Assembly (NCBI RefSeq): GCF_001695575.1
Contig: NZ_LUAX01000007.1
Coordinates: 62,001-126,000 of the forward strand
Length of the DNA: 64,000 bases
From: Vibrio europaeus
Lineage (GTDB): Bacteria; Pseudomonadota; Gammaproteobacteria; Enterobacterales; Vibrionaceae
Reading direction: 5' to 3'
Below, piece by piece: positions 17,030-26,825 of this stretch. The position numbers and the translations under genes are program-made. The notes beneath the pieces are model-generated. The model saw nothing but the letters and a program-made list of their open reading frames with translations, did not search any database and was not told the DNA's origin. The first letter of the stretch is position 1. Each line of letters begins with the position of its first letter.

Positions 17030-18736
17030 TTAAGCACAGCAATTACAGTTACGTTTATAGCGGTCCATTTTACCGATACCTGGATTAAAGGTATTGGTGG
17101 GATCTAACTGGTGGTAAAACTTTTGCAACGAATTTTCTGCTTCGTACAAGTGCCCAACGTTATGCTCTGCGGGGTATTTTGCCCCTCGGCTGTTTAGATG
17201 CTCCAACATCAGCTTTTTCATTCGCTTGGTGTCAGTGCCTTTCTTGAAAATGTAATCTTGGTGGAACACGTAACACATAAAGTGTCCATAATAGAGCGAC
17301 TTAACCAAGTTTTGGCTCACTTCCTCCGGCAAGGTTTCTAACCACTCTTCGTCATTTCGTCTTAATGCAATATCGAGGGCAACGATATCTTCAACCTCGT
17401 TGTGGTGGATCGTTTCATAACGAATAGCGGCCCCTGCTGCTGCAAAGCGATGCAAATAGGCTTTCTTCCCTTCATCCGGAGTACATTCAAAGAAGTCACT
17501 GTCAGGCTCTACCGCCCACACTTCTTGCAGATACTTCTGCGCTTCTGCAATACCACCATCACTCATTTTAAGTACAAGGTGATGCTCGTACTTGTCACGG
17601 TACTCTAGCATGCGTTGTGGCAAGTGTTGAGGGAACAACTTGCTCGCGTAATACAAAATCGTATCTGGAAGAAATTTACTGACTAAAGGCACGCGATCTA
17701 AGAAGTTTTCCACTTTCGCTTTTAATGAAAACATCTTAGGTAAATTATCAGTACCCAACTTATCAATCGATAAAAACACATCTTTACCGTACTTCTCTGC
17801 CATGTTGAAGATATCGCGATGGAGATACTCCCCCATTTCTGGCAGGTTTTCGAACTGAGTCAGGAAGTCTTTTCTTAGTTTGGTCAGCTTATTCGGATCA
17901 TTGGTACCCAAATAGAAGATTTGTTCTTTTTGTGGGATTGGGTAGCTGTCTACACGCACTGCAAATACACCTAATTTTCCAGCGCAGCCGCTTGCCTCAA
18001 ACAAACGACGATCATCTGCGTTGAAACGCGATGGAATATCAGAAGTCACATCACGAACACGCTCATCATATTCTTTGTCTGATGCCATACGCTCGTCATG
18101 AATGACATTGGCAGGGTCAAAGTTTCCATCTTGGAGGTTTTGCAAAATTTCTTCTGGTGTCGAGCCAAGGCCATCGATCCCAAGGTGATTGACAAGGTGA
18201 AGTTGCCCCTTTTTATCGACCTGAGCAAAAATGGCTAACTCAGTGTAAGCAGGGCCGCGTTTTACTAATGCACCACCGGAGTTGTTTGCAATGCCACCAA
18301 CGACTGTCGCACCCAGAGAAGAAGAACCAATCACTGAATGCGGCGCTCGATTGACTGCTCTTAATTCTTTCTCTAGAGAATGAAGACTAGCGCCTGGAAG
18401 ACAGATTGCTTGTTTGCCACCGTCAATGAGGTAGATTTGCTTCATTTTGGTAATGTTGATGACGACGACATCGCGGTCATAATCATTTCCGCTTGGTGCA
18501 GAACCTTCGGTCAGTCCCGTTTTAGCAGCCTGCATAATGATAATGCAATTGTTCTCAACGCATTGTTCAATGATCTTCCATTGTTCAACAAGTGTATTGG
18601 GGAAAACGACGGCTAAAGCAGTACCGCTTCCGGAGCGAAAGCCGCTGCGGTAATACTTGTTTTTAACTTGATCGGTAAGGACGTTCTCTTCCCCTACGAT
18701 CGCGATAAATGCGTCAATCAGCTGCTTCTGTTTCAT
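17030..18736 (-). CDS. dld: Quinone-dependent D-lactate dehydrogenase
   Basis: 568 residues from the ATG at 18736 (MKQKQLIDAFIAIVGEENV); an upstream in-frame start adds 35 unrelated residues and exceeds the family length (E. coli Dld is about 570). FAD-binding (PCMH-type) signatures: IMQAAKTGLTEGSAPSGNDYDRDVVVIN and SSLGATVVGGIANNSGG. The C-terminal membrane-binding cap and the GYLH-like Dld region follow (YPAEHNVGHLYEAE; DPTNTFNPGIGKM). The enzyme oxidises D-lactate to pyruvate and passes electrons to the quinone pool at the inner membrane. It has its own terminator, and the gap upstream carries operator-like half-sites. Confidence 0.95.
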   Translation of the reverse strand: MKQKQLIDAFIAIVGEENVLTDQVKNKYYRSGFRSGSGTALAVVFPNTLVEQWKIIEQCVENNCIIIMQAAKTGLTEGSAPSGNDYDRDVVVINITKMKQIYLIDGGKQAICLPGASLHSLEKELRAVNRAPHSVIGSSSLGATVVGGIANNSGGALVKRGPAYTELAIFAQVDKKGQLHLVNHLGIDGLGSTPEEILQNLQDGNFDPANVIHDERMASDKEYDERVRDVTSDIPSRFNADDRRLFEASGCAGKLGVFAVRVDSYPIPQKEQIFYLGTNDPNKLTKLRKDFLTQFENLPEMGEYLHRDIFNMAEKYGKDVFLSIDKLGTDNLPKMFSLKAKVENFLDRVPLVSKFLPDTILYYASKLFPQHLPQRMLEYRDKYEHHLVLKMSDGGIAEAQKYLQEVWAVEPDSDFFECTPDEGKKAYLHRFAAAGAAIRYETIHHNEVEDIVALDIALRRNDEEWLETLPEEVSQNLVKSLYYGHFMCYVFHQDYIFKKGTDTKRMKKLMLEHLNSRGAKYPAEHNVGHLYEAENSLQKFYHQLDPTNTFNPGIGKMDRYKRNCNCCA

Positions 18737-19196
18737 ATCCGTATCTCTAATTATTGTGCTCGACCAATATAAGCAGTCCAATTCTTTACGTCCATGACCG
18801 TAAGTGAACCTTGTGACAGCCACAATCACTCTAATGTTCATTTCTTAAATAGTTTCAGATAGTTAATATTTTCAAAAGCCAAATATCCACAAAGAAACAT
18901 ATCGTTTCCATAAAGAAACAATACAGGACTCAAATGTTAACAAACAGATTAAAATGGAAAATCGAACAAATGAGCTTTTGTGTACAAAAACTATATTTTA
19001 AAAGGAGTTATGTACAAATAAATGCCGACAAAATCTAAACACAACCAGCAACAAATCGCCCTTAAAACATCAAAAAAGTGTTGGATTATTGTGATAAGCA
19101 GAATCTCTTAAGAAAGAAGCAGCTAAAAGAAACGCAAAACATAAGTTTGAAAAAGTGTTATAGGTTAGATTTCGTTAAGCAAAAGGGCGCTTTTGA
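18737..19196. promoter_or_regulatory. Promoter region of dld with three phased GAAAC/GTTTC half-sites
   Basis: No gene is seen in this 460-base AT-rich gap. At 18894-18919 three half-sites occur: GAAAC, GTTTC, GAAAC, with starts 10 and 11 bases apart, that is on the same helix face. This would suit an operator for a dimeric regulator of dld; the LysR-type gene upstream is one candidate. The regulator is not identified. Confidence 0.4.
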
Positions 19197-20099
19197 TTAA
19201 AATTGATAGCTTCGTGCTTGAAAGCACTGATATAAATGCTCAATGAAAAGCTTAATTTTTTCGGGCTGTTGGCGAGTATATGGGTAGACCGCATAGATAC
19301 CGAGGCACTTTGCGGTCTCCTCTTTAAACAGTTGAATCAACCGACCTTGCTGTAAATCTTCATAAACCAACACACGAGGTACGTAAATGATTCCCTGCCC
19401 TAACAAAGCAACGTTACGTAAGGCTGAAGAGTTATTAGTACACAGGTTGCCATCCACTTTGACTTGATACACATCATCACCGTTTTTAAACGCCCACTCT
19501 CTCGCTCCCGTCTCCTGATAGGCATAGGCTAAACAATTGTGTTTTGTGAGTTCTTTCGGCGTTTTAGGCTTACCGTTTTTCGCTATGTACTTAGGTGAGG
19601 CACATACAATCCAATTGGCATCGACTAACTTGCGCGCGATGAGGCTCGAATCTGGAAGAACCCCAGTGCGAATGGCTAAATCAAAACGCTCATTGACGAT
19701 ATCCACAAAGCGATTATCTAGCTCCATATCAATGTTGATATCGGGATAGTCTTGGTTAAATTCAGCAATAACAGTCGGTAAGATCAACTCACCCGATATG
19801 ATAGGAACGGTAATTTTAATGTTGCCAGATAAGCTCTTACCTAAGCCTACAATCGATTCTTCAGCCATTACTACAGCTTGATAAACACTTCTCGCATGTT
19901 CAAAAAAGGTTTGGCCGGATTCTGTCAGTTTGAGGGTTCGAGTCGTTCGGTAAAGGAGTTGAACGCCGATATCTTGCTCAAGTTTCGCGATACGCTTACT
20001 GACAACCGATTTCGTCAATTCCATGTGTCTCGCAGCAGCACTAAATGATCCCTGCTCAACCAAATGGTAGAAAATAATATAGTCGTCGGTATTTCTCAT
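19197..20099 (-). CDS. LysR-family transcriptional regulator
   Basis: 300 residues. The N-terminal winged helix is clear (YHLVEQGSFSAAARHMELTKSVVSKRIAKLEQDIGVQLLYRTTRTLKLTESG), followed by an effector-binding LysR_substrate domain (about residues 90-295; DLAIRTGVLPDSSLIARKL). It belongs to the subgroup typified by DSF/AaeR-like regulators with short C-termini. Target unknown; dld lies downstream on the same strand, and LysR regulators often control a neighbour. Confidence 0.9.
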   Translation of the reverse strand: MRNTDDYIIFYHLVEQGSFSAAARHMELTKSVVSKRIAKLEQDIGVQLLYRTTRTLKLTESGQTFFEHARSVYQAVVMAEESIVGLGKSLSGNIKITVPIISGELILPTVIAEFNQDYPDINIDMELDNRFVDIVNERFDLAIRTGVLPDSSLIARKLVDANWIVCASPKYIAKNGKPKTPKELTKHNCLAYAYQETGAREWAFKNGDDVYQVKVDGNLCTNNSSALRNVALLGQGIIYVPRVLVYEDLQQGRLIQLFKEETAKCLGIYAVYPYTRQQPEKIKLFIEHLYQCFQARSYQF

Positions 20100-20229
20100 G
20101 CGTTTTCACTACTAACAAGGAGAGTAAGCATTGTAAGGAGATTAGATGAAAAATGCAGATCCTAGAGTCACACTTGTGCGCTGTGTCAGGCGCAACTAGA
20201 TCGCTTTATCTTACTTCAGATACAAAAAA

Positions 20230-20245
20230 ACCAGCTTTCGCTGGT
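20230..20245 (-). terminator. Terminator after the second tRNA-Cys
   Basis: Minus strand ACCAGC-GAAA-GCTGGT followed by seven U residues, about 70 bases after the tRNA 3' end. The stem core (CCAGC/GCTGG) matches that of the copy-1 terminator. Confidence 0.85.
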
Positions 20246-20314
20246 CTAGTATTGATGCTTTCACATCTGCGCTTTCATATTCGGATATTGCTGTTGCCGT
20301 ACCCGAGAAAAGAA

Positions 20315-20388
20315 TGGAGGCGCGTCCCGGAGTCGAACCGAGGTCCACGGATTTGCAATCCGCTGCATAGCCACTCTGCCAACGCGCC
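20315..20388 (-). tRNA. tRNA-Cys (anticodon GCA), copy 2
   Basis: 74 nt with encoded CCA, base-for-base the same as the gene at 16597-16670, in the same orientation 3.7 kb away. It stands alone rather than following tRNA-Leu. Confidence 0.97.
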
Positions 20389-20566
20389 CTTCTTTCCAAC
20401 GCTTTAGTTACCCACTGCTGCGTTCGGTGCGTACTTTACGGATTGAGCTTAGAGAGTCAAACAAAAATCGAATTATTCCGTTTGCTTGCTGAGTTTTAAA
20501 GCAACATGATGCGAGTTCGAGCAACTAAGGCGAATTTTCCTGCGCCCTCGTTCCACCAGCAGTTTG

Positions 20567-20923
20567 TTAACTAATGCCTAACTCAACTCTATCAGCCTTT
20601 GGAAGCTTCTTTGCCACCAATTCATATGAGCGCTCGCAAAGATCTTGTACAAACCCATCTTCGACATCACCAGGATAGTAAACCGTTACCCAATGGCGCT
20701 TGTTGGTGTGATAGCCGGGAGTAATGTCGTTAAACTGAGAGGTAAGGACTTCTCCATCTTCAGGAACAACTTTCACCGTCACGTACTCGCGCCCTTCACG
20801 CTCGGCAAGTATCGCAAACATCTTGCCTTTCACTTTATATACTAAAGCATCAGGACCAAACGGATAACCTGACTCTGTACATTTAAAACTATCTAAATAC
20901 TTCGCCAATTCTGAATTGTTCAT
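20567..20923 (-). CDS. MmcQ/YjbR-family protein
   Basis: 118 residues from the ATG at 20923 (GGAG eight bases upstream); an ATG six codons earlier lies inside the terminator of the upstream gene and is unlikely. YjbR features: FGPDALVYKVKGKMFAIL, LTSQFNDITPGYHTNKRHWVTVYY, and a C-terminal SYELVAKKLPK. The fold is CyaY-like and may bind DNA; the cellular role is not established. Single-gene unit. Confidence 0.88.
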   Translation of the reverse strand: MNNSELAKYLDSFKCTESGYPFGPDALVYKVKGKMFAILAEREGREYVTVKVVPEDGEVLTSQFNDITPGYHTNKRHWVTVYYPGDVEDGFVQDLCERSYELVAKKLPKADRVELGIS

Positions 20924-20941
20924 AGCAAACGCTCCAATCAA

Positions 20942-20962
20942 AAAGGAGCACTAGGCTCCTTT
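20942..20962 (-). terminator. Terminator after the HopJ-family gene
   Basis: Minus strand AAAGGAGC-CTAGT-GCTCCTTT then U residues, six bases after the stop codon at 20968. Confidence 0.8.
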
Positions 20963-20967
20963 ATCTG

Positions 20968-21312
20968 CTATTTAGAAATGAGTGCATCACCTTCAAATCT
21001 GATGCCTTGCCAGCCAAACTGAATAAAATTACGGATGTTTGCGTGATCTTGACCATCAGGATTACCTAAGACATCTTCACGATAGAACTTGCCAAAACAA
21101 GCCAGAGTTAATGAAGGGTCTAATTGGTTTAGAAGGCCGAAAGCAAAGATTTTGCACGAGCCATTATTTTGGTTTGCGTCGTTTAAGGTTCCTCCATTAA
21201 CAAACGCCGCTGGCGTGAACTCGTAGTTCGCCTCAATGACTGCCATGGTGTCTTCAAATTGAACAGATTCAGGCGATTGAGAAAGGTTGTCGAGAAATTG
21301 CTTCAGATCCAT
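20968..21312 (-). CDS. HopJ type III effector-family protein
   Basis: 114 residues from MDLKQFLDNL at 21312 (GGAG ten bases upstream). A longer in-frame version would begin inside the chemoreceptor's terminator and is rejected. The compact HopJ-type domain (VQFEDTMAVIEANYEFTPAAFVNG, NGSCKIFAFGLLNQL, DHANIRNFIQFGW) was named from a Pseudomonas syringae effector, but homologues are common in marine bacteria without type III context. No secretion genes are near, so a housekeeping role is more likely. Function unknown. Confidence 0.85.
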   Translation of the reverse strand: MDLKQFLDNLSQSPESVQFEDTMAVIEANYEFTPAAFVNGGTLNDANQNNGSCKIFAFGLLNQLDPSLTLACFGKFYREDVLGNPDGQDHANIRNFIQFGWQGIRFEGDALISK

Positions 21313-21367
21313 GTGATATCTACTCCATAAAATTTGGATCGAGTCTAAGACATAGATTGAAATAAAA

Positions 21368-21393
21368 AAAGCTCTTTCGCGATGAAAGAGCTT
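21368..21393. terminator. Bidirectional-looking terminator between chemoreceptor and HopJ-family gene
   Basis: AAAGCTCTTTC-GCGA-TGAAAGAGCTTT-type stem with A/T runs on both sides. On the minus strand it is 20 bases after the chemoreceptor stop codon and ends that gene. Confidence 0.85.
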
Positions 21394-21410
21394 TTGCTGC
21401 GAGGACACGA

Positions 21411-23723
21411 TTAATATTTAAATTGCGACACTTCCACATTCAATCGATCGGCTTCGCTAGACAAACCTTGAAGCACATCATCGACATCTTGGACTTGAAC
21501 AGATACCGCTGAAGAGGCATCTGCAATAGAAGTAATACTGCCACTTATCTCGTCAGTTACAGCCTTTTGTTCCTCAGTAGCAGCTGCGATTTGTACATTC
21601 ATCTCATTTAGGTCATTAAGCATAGTCACGATTTGCTCTAGCATCTCCGTGTTTTTATCACAGGTGGTGACACCTTCAGACACCGTGTTGTTTGCGCTCT
21701 CTATACTCTGAGACACACTTTGAGTTTCGCGCTGAAGTGATTCAATTTTTTCACGAATTTCTTCAGTAGAAGACTGTGTTCGACCAGCAAGAGAGCGAAC
21801 TTCATCCGCAACAACCGCAAAGCCACGACCTTGTTCACCTGCCCTTGCCGCCTCTATCGCTGCATTCAGTGCAAGAAGATTGGTTTGTTCTGCGATACCT
21901 TGAATCACATCGAGCACTTCGGCAATCGAGTTAGTTTCAGTATGTAGCCTTTTGATCGCATCGACTGCGGTTTTCATCTCTGCATCTAAACGAGATATTT
22001 CACTACCTAAGTTTTGACCAACCTGAACACCTTCACTACCGGTATCATTGGCATTTTTCACAAACTCAGCAGCTCGTGTCGCAAATTGTGCCACCTCGGC
22101 GATAGAAGCGCTCATCTCATTAACCGCAGTCGCTACCGACTCAGTTCTATGGTTTTGGTCAGCAACCGACTCGCGGGCACTGTTCATGTTACCCGCCATG
22201 CTCTGAGTATTGCTGTTAAGGTTATTGGTGGTTTGTGCAAACTGACCAATGATATCTTGTAGATGAGCAAACAACGAATTGAGCGAGATGGCTAAGTCGG
22301 TCATTTCATCTTTACCAGACTCTTCTAGACGCTGGGTAAGATCATTGTTTTTGCCGATCCACTGCACTTTCTCACTCGCAAGCTTGATCGGTTTAGCAAT
22401 GCTGTTACCGAGTAGATAAGAAATAAACACGGCTACCGCTACCACAATTACAATGCTAGTTATGACTGTCATGGCTAGCGAACTAATCAAGGTTTCTAAG
22501 TCTTCTAAGGCCTCATGTTTATCAATGTCAGTCACAATCCCCCATGTTAGCCCTGCCGCATTCACAGGCGAATAGGCAGAGAGAACTTCAACGCCTCGAT
22601 AATCAGTGACAATGTCAGAACCACTCTGGCCTTTCAGGGCAGCCTTTGAGGTTGCGGTCGCGACAGGTTGACGGCCAATCGCTGAAGACTTACCTTCAAT
22701 TTGTGCTAGCACTGACTGGGAAACACCTGCTGCCTTCAATGCCGCGAAATAGCTGTCTGGATTTTCCATCAAGAATCGGGATTCACTACGGAGTAATCCA
22801 TCTTGTCCAACTAAGTAAGTCTCACCACTTTCACCTAACCCAGCAAAGCTCCAGTTGCTGTTAAAAGTCATGATTCGATTAATTTCATCTACCGGCATTT
22901 GGAAGATCAACACACCTAATGTTTGATTAGCTTTTTTAACAGGAGTAGCAATAAAAGAAGCGGCCGCTTCATAAGATGGATAATAGGGGTAGAAATCTTC
23001 TAAGTGATATTGACTGGCTGACAAATTCAGCGCATTTTTAAACGCCTTGGCTATACCACTGTTCGCATAAGGACCTGAATTTAAATTAGTTGCATAGTCT
23101 AGCTCTTTAAATACTGAATAAACGATATTGCCATCTACATCGACTAGGAATATATCGTAATAACCAAACTCTTCTAAAAATCCTTTAATACTTGGATGAT
23201 AAATCGAGTGAACAGAATCATATTCGGTACCCAAAGAGTCACTCATTAAATTGTGTTTTTCACCAAGTGGGTTAGGATTTGTACCTATGTAACGGGCTTG
23301 GAGCGCTTTACTACGGGGGGATAATGCGTTGAGCTTTTGCATTTCATTGGCCGATGCACCTCCATTTGCGCCCTTATAAGTCGCGCCAAAATTTGCTTGG
23401 TAATAGGATTGTAACTGCCCGATATCGCTTTGGGAGACTTGCTCTACAGGGTATGACTTGAACGCTTCACTAAATGCGCTCATCGCATCTTTGACCCCAA
23501 CAGAGTTCGCGGTCGTCACAACTTGACCACTGATGTGTTTGAAATAGCTTTCAATTTCATTTTTCTTGATTTCACGAACGGAGATCAATTGACTGGTTGC
23601 CCGATCAAATAACGCTTGTTCAGAAAGTCCTGAAGAACGCCATCCGACAATGACACCGGTTGCGACAACCGCCAAGGTGCACAATAGCGTTGAAGCCAAC
23701 ACTATCTTCGTTGCAATTTTCAT
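21411..23723 (-). CDS. Methyl-accepting chemotaxis protein with large periplasmic Cache-type sensor
   Basis: 770 residues. There is one membrane helix near the N-terminus (about 7-27) and a second around residues 408-432 ([20 protein letters not shown]). The roughly 380-residue periplasmic part resembles a double Cache domain ([51 protein letters not shown]). HAMP follows, then the signalling hairpin tip [32 protein letters not shown]. It detects an unknown ligand and controls CheA. Single-gene unit with its own terminator. Confidence 0.94.
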   Translation of the reverse strand: MKIATKIVLASTLLCTLAVVATGVIVGWRSSGLSEQALFDRATSQLISVREIKKNEIESYFKHISGQVVTTANSVGVKDAMSAFSEAFKSYPVEQVSQSDIGQLQSYYQANFGATYKGANGGASANEMQKLNALSPRSKALQARYIGTNPNPLGEKHNLMSDSLGTEYDSVHSIYHPSIKGFLEEFGYYDIFLVDVDGNIVYSVFKELDYATNLNSGPYANSGIAKAFKNALNLSASQYHLEDFYPYYPSYEAAASFIATPVKKANQTLGVLIFQMPVDEINRIMTFNSNWSFAGLGESGETYLVGQDGLLRSESRFLMENPDSYFAALKAAGVSQSVLAQIEGKSSAIGRQPVATATSKAALKGQSGSDIVTDYRGVEVLSAYSPVNAAGLTWGIVTDIDKHEALEDLETLISSLAMTVITSIVIVVAVAVFISYLLGNSIAKPIKLASEKVQWIGKNNDLTQRLEESGKDEMTDLAISLNSLFAHLQDIIGQFAQTTNNLNSNTQSMAGNMNSARESVADQNHRTESVATAVNEMSASIAEVAQFATRAAEFVKNANDTGSEGVQVGQNLGSEISRLDAEMKTAVDAIKRLHTETNSIAEVLDVIQGIAEQTNLLALNAAIEAARAGEQGRGFAVVADEVRSLAGRTQSSTEEIREKIESLQRETQSVSQSIESANNTVSEGVTTCDKNTEMLEQIVTMLNDLNEMNVQIAAATEEQKAVTDEISGSITSIADASSAVSVQVQDVDDVLQGLSSEADRLNVEVSQFKY

Positions 23724-23971
23724 AACGACAACCCCTCACAGATATTCCGTATCTGCCTGTTTATATTAGAGGAAACTCGCCAACCAACGCTTTAGTAATA
23801 CAATTCTTCCAGATGAAGTATCTCTAATTAAGCCGAGTTATTATTGGTATATGCATGCTGTTCTATAAGTGTAAGCACAAAATTTAAACTTTTCGATGAG
23901 TTATCGAAAATATTCTAAATCTAACTATTTAGAGGCATATTTTTACACTTGTTGCATATACATAAATAACC

Positions 23972-24730
23972 CTACATTCTTATCCCACCATCAACCTCAA
24001 TAATACGACCGTTTATATAGTCGTTTTCGAGAATAAATTTAACCGTATTTGCTATCTCTGCAGTTTCTCCCATTCGCCCAACAGGAATCATAGACTCTAA
24101 CCTCGCGATCGCTTCAGGCTTCATTTGCGCTGCCATCGGGGTCTCTATCACGCCCGGTGCTATCGCTGCTGCTCGAATGCCAAACCTTGCAAGCTCTTTT
24201 GCCCATGTTGTTGCTAAAGTCGCCACTGCTGCTTTTGAAGCGGCATAATTAGTTTGGCCTATGTTTCCGGCACGAGCGACACTGGAGATATTGATAATCA
24301 CACCCCTGCGCTCAGTTTTAATCATGTTCAACGCGGCTTCTCGCCCGCAGAGAAATGTGCCGTTAAGGTTTACATTAATCACTGAGTTAAACTGTTCGAG
24401 TGACATCTTTGAGATTTCACCGTCTTTCACTTTCACAAGCAGGCCATCTCGCAAAATGCCCGCATTGTTGACTAAGCCATCTAAATGACCAAAGTCTGTG
24501 ACAATGTCACTAAACACCTGCTCTACTTCATCTTCCTTGGTCACATCGGCCCGATAGGTCAACGCCTTAACACCAAGCATATGACATTGTTCTTGGGTCT
24601 GCCTCAAAGCTTGTTCATTGACATCGATAAGGGCCATTTCAGCGCCAGCGTGTGCTAATGTCACGGCCATCATTTGCCCTAAACCTTGCCCAGCGCCAGT
24701 GATAGCAATCACGCTTTCTTTTAAGTCCAT
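23972..24730 (-). CDS. Short-chain dehydrogenase/reductase (FabG-like)
   Basis: 252 residues. Rossmann motif TGAGQGLGQ near residue 12, NNAGILRDG, and the catalytic Ser-Tyr-Lys set (NISSVARAGNIGQTNYAASKAAV); C-terminal NGRIIEVDGGIRM. Classical NAD(P)-dependent SDR, perhaps oxidising a hydroxyacyl intermediate of branched-chain catabolism (for example 2-methyl-3-hydroxybutyryl-CoA). Last gene of the seven-gene minus-strand operon, 12 bases after mmsB. The substrate is inferred from context only. Confidence 0.85.
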   Translation of the reverse strand: MDLKESVIAITGAGQGLGQMMAVTLAHAGAEMALIDVNEQALRQTQEQCHMLGVKALTYRADVTKEDEVEQVFSDIVTDFGHLDGLVNNAGILRDGLLVKVKDGEISKMSLEQFNSVINVNLNGTFLCGREAALNMIKTERRGVIINISSVARAGNIGQTNYAASKAAVATLATTWAKELARFGIRAAAIAPGVIETPMAAQMKPEAIARLESMIPVGRMGETAEIANTVKFILENDYINGRIIEVDGGIRM

Positions 24731-24742
24731 TGCAAGCTCCTT

Positions 24743-25648
24743 TTACTTATCGTTGTTCGATTGATAGAACTCAAACAAGCTAGAGAAATCGAGCTCTTCG
24801 TTGCCATTGAGATTATGAAATGCATACAAGTTTCGCGCTAATGAACCCATAGGAACGGAGGATTGACTCTTAGAGGCAGCTTCTAATCCTAAGCCAAGAT
24901 CTTTTAGCATCAACTTGCTCATAAAACCCGGCTGATACTGATTTGATGCTGGAGCATTTTCCATTACTCCTGGGCACGGATTGTAAAGTTCCAATGCCCA
25001 GTTTCGACCAGAGCTCTGTAACATGATGTTTGATAGCACTTTAGGGTCGAGCCCATTATCAATACCTAAATTGAGGGCTTCACAAGTACCAGACATTAAA
25101 ATGCCGAGCATCAAGTTATTGCAGATTTTGCCCATTTGACCGCTACCGGTTTGACCGGCATGGAAGGTATTTTTCCCCATATGTTGCAGCACTTTCTCAG
25201 CTTTGTGGAACGCCTCATCACTACCGCCAACAATAAAGGTCAACGTACCTGCTTTTGCTCCCGCAACTCCACCAGATACCGGCGCATCAGTGAACAAGAC
25301 ACCCTTTTCATCCGCCGCCTGCCCCACTAAACGCGCCGACTCTGGGTCAATCGTTGATGAGTCAATGATTAATGTTCCTGGCTTCATATGACTGAGTAGA
25401 CCTTCTTTGCCCTGACCATCCAAGTACACAGATTTAACGTGTTCACCCGCTGGCAGCATGCTGATAACCACATTGGCTTGATCAACCACACTCTCTAGTG
25501 AACCACATACTTTCGCGCCAACCTCGGCAAGCGGCCTCGTTAGACTGTCAACTAAGTCATATACTTGAACACTAAAACCTGCGTTGACTAGATTGGTTGC
25601 CATAGGTGCGCCCATATTGCCTAGCCCAATAAATGCGATTGTTTCCAT
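24743..25648 (-). CDS. mmsB: 3-hydroxyisobutyrate dehydrogenase
   Basis: 301 residues from METIAFIGLGNMGAPMATNL at 25648 (CGGAG seven bases upstream); a longer frame overlaps the previous gene and is rejected. Signatures: NAD-binding GLGNMGAPMA, the substrate-binding FTDAPVSGGVAGAKAGTL, and the catalytic lysine region GSGQMGKICNNL. It oxidises 3-hydroxyisobutyrate to methylmalonate semialdehyde in valine breakdown. It follows the 3-hydroxyisobutyryl-CoA hydrolase gene, which makes its substrate. Confidence 0.94.
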   Translation of the reverse strand: METIAFIGLGNMGAPMATNLVNAGFSVQVYDLVDSLTRPLAEVGAKVCGSLESVVDQANVVISMLPAGEHVKSVYLDGQGKEGLLSHMKPGTLIIDSSTIDPESARLVGQAADEKGVLFTDAPVSGGVAGAKAGTLTFIVGGSDEAFHKAEKVLQHMGKNTFHAGQTGSGQMGKICNNLMLGILMSGTCEALNLGIDNGLDPKVLSNIMLQSSGRNWALELYNPCPGVMENAPASNQYQPGFMSKLMLKDLGLGLEAASKSQSSVPMGSLARNLYAFHNLNGNEELDFSSLFEFYQSNNDK

Positions 25649-25677
25649 GACGTTTCTCCGTTTTTTACTATATCGGC

Positions 25678-26808
25678 CTAGTAGTGCCCTAGCTGCGACA
25701 ATGGGTGTTTTTCCTCTGACCAAAGGGAGCTAAACAAACTGTCGATCACCTTGCCTTCAACTTCAGCCACATTCTTATAGCGCCATTTAGGGTTACCATC
25801 TTTATCGATTAATCGCGCGCGAACGCCTTCTCTAAACTCTCCGAGTAGAGCGCTGCGAACAGAAAGGTTAAGTTCAAGACGGAAACAGTCGGCAAGTGAT
25901 AGCTGGCTATACTGAGTCATTTGGCGATAGCAAATATGCGCGGTGACCGAACTACCGTTTGCTAGATTCGCTTTAGCTATATCTAGCCACCTTTCGTCAA
26001 TCGACAATGCTTGAATGTTGTCGACCACCTGCAAAGCACTATCTGCATGGCAGGCGGATTGAATATGATTGAGATAAGGTAAGATCTGCGGCTCAGGTTT
26101 ATGCTCATTCACCTCGGCTTCGAACGATTCGAGCATTTCAGTCACTACCTCATAGGCATCATCGACGCAGTCCCAATCGGCGATTTGTAACTGCTGCAAC
26201 AATATAGATTTATGGTCAGGCAGTGCCATATGGTCGGCTAAGTGAAGCGAGACTGCATCTGTGGCGGTCACCATCATTCCGGTCAGTCCAAGAAACAGGC
26301 CAACGCCGTTATCGAGGCGATTTAGAAACCAAGTTGCGCCCACATCAGGATAGAGGCCAATACTAATCTCAGGCATGGCAAGACGCGAATCCGGAGTCAC
26401 TACCTTATGGCTAGAGCCCATGTACAGCCCCATACCACCGCCCATTACGATCCCCTGTCCCCACGCAATGATAGGTTTACAGTAAGTATGAATAAGATAA
26501 TCGCACTGATACTCGACGGTGAAAAAGTGCGAACAGAAATCCTGTATTTGTTCGTCTTTGGCACCATTCATGACGCTATACATAGTGCGAACATCCCCAC
26601 CAGCGCAAAATGCCTTTTCTCCAGCACCCTCAAGCAAAACACATATAATAGAGTCATCTTCATGCCACTTGTCTAACTGGTGCTTTAAACTTGCCAACAT
26701 ATCTACTGATAGTGCATTTAAAGAGGGGGCGTTGTCTAAGGTGGCAACGGCGATTTTATGCTCACTGTCACTACAGGGCAGCTCCGCAAAATGGACTAAA
26801 TCACTCAT
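25678..26808 (-). CDS. 3-hydroxyisobutyryl-CoA hydrolase (crotonase family)
   Basis: 376 residues from MSDLVHFAELPC at 26808 with GGAGG seven bases upstream. Crotonase motifs: ALSVDMLASL, GAGEKAFCAGGDVRTMY, GIVMGGGMGLYMGSSHK, MPEISIGLYPDVGATWFL. The DVGATWFL segment and C-terminal extension mark the HIBADH-associated hydrolase rather than a hydratase. It releases 3-hydroxyisobutyrate from its CoA thioester. It sits between an enoyl-CoA hydratase gene and mmsB, in pathway order. Confidence 0.9.
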   Translation of the reverse strand: MSDLVHFAELPCSDSEHKIAVATLDNAPSLNALSVDMLASLKHQLDKWHEDDSIICVLLEGAGEKAFCAGGDVRTMYSVMNGAKDEQIQDFCSHFFTVEYQCDYLIHTYCKPIIAWGQGIVMGGGMGLYMGSSHKVVTPDSRLAMPEISIGLYPDVGATWFLNRLDNGVGLFLGLTGMMVTATDAVSLHLADHMALPDHKSILLQQLQIADWDCVDDAYEVVTEMLESFEAEVNEHKPEPQILPYLNHIQSACHADSALQVVDNIQALSIDERWLDIAKANLANGSSVTAHICYRQMTQYSQLSLADCFRLELNLSVRSALLGEFREGVRARLIDKDGNPKWRYKNVAEVEGKVIDSLFSSLWSEEKHPLSQLGHY

Positions 26809-26825
26809 ATAGCTTCCTCCTGAAC

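Noticed and set aside
20968..21312. HopJ-family protein as evidence for a type III secretion system
   Set aside because: No secretion, chaperone or regulatory genes are nearby and the family is common outside pathogens.
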